Source: Chloroflexota bacterium (GTDB lineage: Bacteria > Chloroflexota > Dehalococcoidia > UBA2979). Taken from it: a stretch of 10,356 bases of DNA. A program made the translations under genes and the position numbers. The stretch covers positions 1 through 10,356 of the forward strand of contig CANFFZ010000073.1 in assembly GCA_947446155.1 (NCBI GenBank), given 5' to 3'. Of this stretch, positions 7,381-10,356 are shown piece after piece. The notes below the pieces were generated by a model. That model did no database searches. It saw nothing but the letters and a program-made list of their open reading frames with translations, and was not told the DNA's origin. The first letter of the stretch is position 1. Each line of letters begins with the position of its first letter.

Positions 7381-7941
7381 GTGATCTCGACTTCTGACTT
7401 CAAGCGCGGGGCCACCGTGGAATTGGACGGCCACCTCTACCGCATGGAGGAAGTGCAACACGTCAAGACGAAGAAGTCTGCGGTCTACCGCGTGAAGTTG
7501 CGCGACCTTCGCGCCGGCCACATCACCGAGCGGACGTTCAACGCCGGCGACAAATTGCCCGTCGCTCGCGTCGAGCGTCGGACGATGCAGTACCTCTACG
7601 GCGACGGCGAGATGTACACGTTCATGAATTCCGAGACGTTCGACCAGATCCTGGTCCGGCGCGAGACGATCGCGGACGCGCTGCCGTACCTCAAGGAGAA
7701 CGACGACACGCAGATGATCATCTACGGCGATGAAGCGCTCGGCATCGAACTGCCGGCCGCCGTCGAACTGCTGATCACGGAGTCCGACCCCGGCGTGAAG
7801 GGCGACACCGCCCAGGGTGCGACGAAGCCCGCCACCCTGGAGACGGGCCTCATCGTCAACGTCCCGCTGTTCGTAGGCCCCGGCGACCGGATCAAGGTGA
7901 ACACCGCGGACGCTCGCTACATCGAGCGCGTGAAGGCCTAG
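7381..7941 (+). CDS. efp: Elongation factor P
   Basis: EF-P binds the ribosome near the E site and relieves stalling at consecutive prolines. The 186 residues give the usual three-domain layout. The KOW-like N domain spans about 1-62 (DFKRGATVELDGHLYRM). The OB middle domain spans about 66-125 (RRTMQYLYGDGEMYTFMNSE). The C-terminal OB domain spans about 128-186 and contains the signature ESDPGVKGDTAQGATKPATL. The GTG start has a good ribosome binding site. The tip loop that normally reads KPG(K/R)G is here HVKTKKSAVYR, one residue shorter than the usual form. Lys32 aligns with the modified Lys34 of E. coli EF-P, but the following glycine is lost. No EpmA/EarP-type modification gene is visible. 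Sequence style (RAGHITERTF, MQYLY) resembles EF-P of Chloroflexota as I recall it. The order aroQ-M24 peptidase-efp supports the call. Confidence 0.96.
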   Translation: MISTSDFKRGATVELDGHLYRMEEVQHVKTKKSAVYRVKLRDLRAGHITERTFNAGDKLPVARVERRTMQYLYGDGEMYTFMNSETFDQILVRRETIADALPYLKENDDTQMIIYGDEALGIELPAAVELLITESDPGVKGDTAQGATKPATLETGLIVNVPLFVGPGDRIKVNTADARYIERVKA

Positions 7942-7963
7942 CGAGGCCTCCGAGGAGCCCTCG
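7934..7963. repeat. Two adjacent hairpins at the efp stop and xseA ribosome binding site
   Basis: AGGCCT (7934-7939) and AGGCCT (7944-7949) pair around an AGCG loop, with the efp TAG stop at 7939-7941. Directly after it, CGAGG (7951-7955) and CCTCG (7959-7963) can form a 5-bp stem with an AGC loop. This second stem takes in most of the xseA ribosome binding site and ends at the base before its ATG. CGAGG at 7942-7946 is an alternative partner for the same CCTCG. A ribosome finishing efp would melt both stems, which suits translational coupling. No T-run follows, so a terminator is unlikely. Confidence 0.4.
7952..7957 (+). promoter_or_regulatory. xseA ribosome binding site (GAGGAG)
   Basis: GAGGAG with a 6-base spacer supports ATG 7964 as the xseA start. 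It lies in a small hairpin that could hide it when efp is not being translated. Confidence 0.7.
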
Positions 7964-9214
7964 ATGCCACCCGAGGCACGCCCCGTCTGGCAGGTCGCGC
8001 GCTATCTGCGCGAGATGCTGGAGCGTGACCCCGCGATGACCGACCTGTGGATCGGTGGTGAGATCTCCAACCTCACGACCTCCTCGGCGGGCCACATCTA
8101 CTTCACCCTCAAGGACCAGGGTGGCGCGCTGCGCTGCGTCTACTTCCGCAACAGCAACGTCCGCGTCCGCCTCAAAGAGCCGATGCGCAACGGCGACGCC
8201 GTGATCGTCCACGGCAAGATCGAGTTCTACCCGCAGGGTGGCACCCTCCAGTGCATGGTCGACTTCGCGCAGCCAGCAGGCGTCGGCGCGCTGCAGGCGG
8301 AGTTCGAGCGGCGGCGCGCACGCTTCGAGGAAGACGGGCTTTTCGACCCCGCTCGGAAGCGCCGGTTGCCGCAGTTCCCCCGCACCATCGGCGTGATCAC
8401 CAGCCAGACCGGCGCCGCCTACCACGACATCACGACGATCCTCGAACGTCGCTGGCCGCTCGCGACGGTGCTGTTCCGCGCCACTCCAGTGCAGGGCGAT
8501 GACGCAGCCATCGAGATCGCCGAGGCGGTGCGCAGCATCGGCCTGCACCGCAAGCCGGAGGCCCGCCCGGACGTGGTCATCGTCGGCCGTGGTGGCGGAT
8601 CGGCGGAGGACCTGTGGGCCTTCAACGAAGAGCCCGTGATCCGCGCGATCCACGGCTGCCCGGTCCCCGTGATCTCCGCCGTCGGCCATGAGACCGATGT
8701 CACCCTCGCCGACCTCGTCGCGGACGTGCGCGCGCCCACCCCCTCGGCGGCGGCAGAACTCGCTGCGCCCGACCGGATCGAGGTGGCGCGGGCCATCCGC
8801 GCGCTGGAGGCAACCGTCTACGCACGCTCGCGCCAGCGGACGGGGATCGCCCGCGAGGCATCGCACCGGCTCGCGAACCGCATGGATCGGCTTCTGCCCG
8901 ACACGAACGGCTGGCAGCGCCGCGTCGCCGCGCACGCCGACGGCATCGCCCACCTCGCCCACCGCTCGGCCCGCGAGGCGCGCGAGGCGACGGCGGGCCT
9001 CGCTGCGCGCGTGCAGGCGCTCTCGCCGCACGCCACGCTCGCGCGCGGCTACGCCCTCGTCTCGAAGGCGGACGGGACACCTGCCTCGCGGGCCGCCTCG
9101 GTGTCGGTTGGCAACCAGATCGATGTGCGCTGGGCGGACGGATCACGATCCGCGACAGTCAGTGCCACGGACAGCGGCGGTTCAGCGGGTGGCGCGATAG
9201 GCTCGCAGACATGA
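7964..9214 (+). CDS. xseA: Exodeoxyribonuclease VII large subunit
   Basis: XseA is the catalytic subunit of exonuclease VII, which degrades single-stranded DNA from both ends in mismatch repair and damage processing. The 416-residue product has an N-terminal OB fold at about 8-103 (LWIGGEISNLTTSSAGHIYF, GKIEFYPQGGTLQ). The catalytic domain follows: RLPQFPRTIGVITSQTGAAY (134-153) with His154-Asp155, GRGGGSAEDLWAFNEEP (208-224) and ISAVGHETDVTLADLVAD (237-254), then RAPTPSAAAEL (256-266). A helical arm of about 80 residues (268-350), expected to bind XseB, is on the short side. The closing SPHATLARGYALV motif (354-366) and a small beta tail complete the protein. The start has a GAGGAG site 22 bases after efp. 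The stop overlaps the xseB start as ATGA, the usual arrangement for this pair. Confidence 0.97.
   Translation: MPPEARPVWQVARYLREMLERDPAMTDLWIGGEISNLTTSSAGHIYFTLKDQGGALRCVYFRNSNVRVRLKEPMRNGDAVIVHGKIEFYPQGGTLQCMVDFAQPAGVGALQAEFERRRARFEEDGLFDPARKRRLPQFPRTIGVITSQTGAAYHDITTILERRWPLATVLFRATPVQGDDAAIEIAEAVRSIGLHRKPEARPDVVIVGRGGGSAEDLWAFNEEPVIRAIHGCPVPVISAVGHETDVTLADLVADVRAPTPSAAAELAAPDRIEVARAIRALEATVYARSRQRTGIAREASHRLANRMDRLLPDTNGWQRRVAAHADGIAHLAHRSAREAREATAGLAARVQALSPHATLARGYALVSKADGTPASRAASVSVGNQIDVRWADGSRSATVSATDSGGSAGGAIGSQT
9198..9203 (+). promoter_or_regulatory. Candidate -10 element (TAGGCT) inside xseA for leaderless xseB
   Basis: TAGGCT ends exactly 7 bases before the xseB ATG, the same spacing as TACCCT before dprA. 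No Shine-Dalgarno sequence precedes xseB. It lies in the last codons of xseA, so it may be chance coding sequence; ATGA coupling can also explain translation of xseB. Confidence 0.35.
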
Positions 9215-9459
9215 CGTCAGCCGCCGAGTCCGAACGCCAGGACGCCCTGCAAGCCGCCTTCGCCTTTGGCGACGACGACGGCTTCGAGGCGATCTACAGC
9301 CGCCTCGATGGCGTCGCGAAGCGCCTCGAGGAGGGCGGGCTGACGCTCGACCAGACGCTCGCCCTCTACGAGCAGGGCATCGCGCTCTCGCGCCGCGCCC
9401 AGGCGCTGCTGGACGCCGCTGAGCAGCGCATCGAGGTACTCCGCCAGGGCGGCGAGTAG
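9211..9459 (+). CDS. xseB: Exodeoxyribonuclease VII small subunit
   Basis: XseB is the non-catalytic partner of XseA; several copies bind the helical arm of each large subunit, and the balance of the two limits toxic nuclease activity. The 82-residue protein has the family core at about 24-76: FEAIYSRLDGVAKRLEEGG, LTLDQTLALYEQGIALSRRA and LLDAAEQRIEVL, which form two antiparallel helices. The first 20 or so residues (acidic, with GDDDG) are an unrelated leader, and a later start cannot be excluded. ATG 9211 overlaps the xseA stop as ATGA, which supports this start, and no ribosome binding site is seen. The stop codon TAG is followed at once by the GTG of the next gene. Confidence 0.93.
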   Translation: MTSAAESERQDALQAAFAFGDDDGFEAIYSRLDGVAKRLEEGGLTLDQTLALYEQGIALSRRAQALLDAAEQRIEVLRQGGE

Positions 9460-10212
9460 GTGACGCTCCGGGTCGGCTGGTACACCACCGGACGTGGCGC
9501 CGGTTCGCGCGGGATGTTCGAGGCGGTGCGCGACGCCATCCGTGCGGGCACCCTCGATGCCTCGTTCGCCTTCGTCTTCTGCAACCGCGAGCCCGGCGAG
9601 GACCCCGCGACCGACGCCTTCTTCGAGGTCGTGCGCGCCGAGGGCATCCCGCTCGTCACGCTCTCCTCCGTGCGCTTCCGCAAGGAACGAGGCGGTACCC
9701 GCTCTCGCCCCGGCGTGCCGCTCCCCGAGTGGCGCGAGGCGTACGACGCCGAGGTCGCTCGCCTCGTTGATCCCCACGGTGCCGAGATCGGGGTGCTAGC
9801 CGGCTACATGCTGATCTTCACCGCCCCGTTCGTCCGCACGCACCGCCTGCTCAACCTCCACCCTGCCTTTCCGGGCGGCCCGACCGGCACCTGGCGCGAG
9901 GTGATCCGCGACCTGATCCGCTCTGGGGCTTCCGAGAGCGGCGTGATGGCCCACCTCGCCATCCCGGAAGTGGACATGGGCCCCGTCGCCTCCTTCTGCC
10001 GCTACGACATCGACGTCGCCGAACCCACCCCGGACGCCTCCGACGCCGAGATCGAGGCGTCGGCCCATTTCACCGCGATCCGTGCTGCAGGATTACGCCG
10101 TGAGACGGCTTTCCTCGTCGCCGCCCTCCAGGCCGAGGCTGAAGGCCGCTCGGCGCTCGGCGCCCCGCTCGACCTCACTGACGAGGTCGAGGCCCGGCTA
10201 GACGCCTCCTGA
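9460..10212 (+). CDS. PurN-like formyltransferase family protein
   Basis: This has the formyl-transferase fold of enzymes that use 10-formyltetrahydrofolate, such as GAR transformylase PurN. The 250-residue product opens with VGWYTTGRGAGSRGMFEAV (5-23), matching the PurN glycine-rich nucleotide loop. LAGYMLIF (113-120) matches the folate-pocket strand. The catalytic Asn-His-Asp set is present as Asn132, His134 (LLNLHPAFPGG) and Asp172 (PEVDMGPVASF). Differences from true PurN are clear: the usual NxHPSLLP(A/K)(F/Y)PG lacks three residues here, the THF loop reads SGVMAHLAIPEVDMGP, and the protein is about 40 residues longer. It is therefore a PurN relative, perhaps a Chloroflexota-specific branch, and its acceptor substrate is uncertain. 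The GTG start directly abuts the xseB stop, so it is likely translated together with exonuclease VII. Confidence 0.8.
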   Translation: MTLRVGWYTTGRGAGSRGMFEAVRDAIRAGTLDASFAFVFCNREPGEDPATDAFFEVVRAEGIPLVTLSSVRFRKERGGTRSRPGVPLPEWREAYDAEVARLVDPHGAEIGVLAGYMLIFTAPFVRTHRLLNLHPAFPGGPTGTWREVIRDLIRSGASESGVMAHLAIPEVDMGPVASFCRYDIDVAEPTPDASDAEIEASAHFTAIRAAGLRRETAFLVAALQAEAEGRSALGAPLDLTDEVEARLDAS

Positions 10213-10318
10213 GCGCCTTCGCGGGTCGTTTCACCCGGGTGCCTGTAGCGGCCCCGTCGCTCGTCGCGGTACGCTCCCTACTCGGTCCGGCATCCGCTGC
10301 CGCCATCGAGGAGCATCC
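10213..10318 (+). promoter_or_regulatory. Intergenic leader with promoter candidate, palindrome and hairpin before the last gene
   Basis: This 106-base gap is the longest in the window. It holds a 10-base perfect palindrome CACCCGGGTG (10232-10241), a TACGCT -10-like hexamer (10270-10275) with no clear -35, and a 5-bp hairpin CGGCA/TGCCG (10288-10292/10298-10302) in the probable leader. A GAGGAG ribosome binding site (10308-10313) follows. Together these suggest that a new transcription unit begins here. I see no T-run terminator for the upstream operon. Confidence 0.45.
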
Positions 10319-10356
10319 GTGAGCCTGATCCCTGCCAATCGGAGCCTGGTGCCGCA
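10319..10356 (+). CDS. Start of an unidentified gene, cut by the window edge
   Basis: GTG at 10319 has GAGGAG 5 bases upstream and opens a frame with the 12 complete codons MSLIPANRSLVP before the window ends. The gap, promoter candidate and ribosome binding site support a real start. The fragment is too short to name a family. Confidence 0.55.
   Translation, partial: MSLIPANRSLVP

Noticed and set aside
1..10356. CRISPR array, tRNA, rRNA, riboswitch, toxin-antitoxin or defence genes
   Set aside because: No regularly spaced repeats, cloverleaf or conserved RNA motif was seen, and every sizeable frame is accounted for by a housekeeping gene.

Overview
The window is about 10.4 kb of dense, GC-rich bacterial chromosome. 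All the genes lie on the + strand and the longest gap between genes is only about 106 bases. It reads as a housekeeping region rather than an accessory island: I see no transposase, integrase-type island, phage gene, CRISPR array, tRNA or rRNA. The high GC, the frequent GTG starts, the cysteine-poor topoisomerase I with C-terminal repeats, and an elongation factor P with an 'RAGHITERTF' core suggest a Chloroflexota bacterium, possibly of the Dehalococcoidia/SAR202 branch. That assignment is inference from family resemblance, not a computed placement.

Layout. The window opens inside a CBS-pair/CorC_HlyC gene of the CNNM/HlyC type, whose end is complete (to 635). A DNA-processing block follows: dprA (694-1872), topA (1869-4667, start overlapping the dprA stop as GTGA) and a XerC/XerD-type tyrosine recombinase (4728-5750). 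Next comes aroQ (5809-6252), overlapped as GTGA by an M24 Xaa-Pro peptidase gene (6249-7346), then efp (7381-7941). The two exonuclease VII subunits follow, xseA (7964-9214) and xseB (9211-9459, ATGA overlap). A PurN-like formyltransferase (9460-10212) starts directly after the xseB stop codon. A new gene begins at 10319 and runs off the right edge.

How the genes fit together. The order resembles two conserved neighbourhoods of Gram-positive genomes placed side by side: dprA-topA-(trmFO)-xerC, and aroQ-M24 peptidase-efp-(accBC, nusB, folD)-xseA-xseB. The genes in brackets are absent here. DprA, TopA, XerC and ExoVII all act on DNA topology, recombination or single-stranded DNA. AroQ serves the shikimate pathway. 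EF-P and the Xaa-Pro peptidase both deal with proline-containing sequences, one during synthesis and one during breakdown. The formyltransferase sits where folD often lies beside xseA.

Regulation. I find TAnnnT -10-like elements before dprA, xerC, aroQ, xseB and the last gene, but no convincing -35 boxes. dprA and xseB lack a Shine-Dalgarno sequence, and both have TAnnnT exactly 7 bases before ATG, which fits leaderless transcription. The most striking non-coding structure is a perfect 10-bp inverted repeat before xerC: its left arm precedes the -10 element and its right arm covers the ribosome binding site. Smaller hairpins surround the starts of aroQ, efp and xseA.

I did not find an obvious new multi-gene system. 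The best leads are the xerC inverted repeat, a one-residue-shorter tip loop in EF-P, and a divergent formyltransferase translationally coupled to exonuclease VII.
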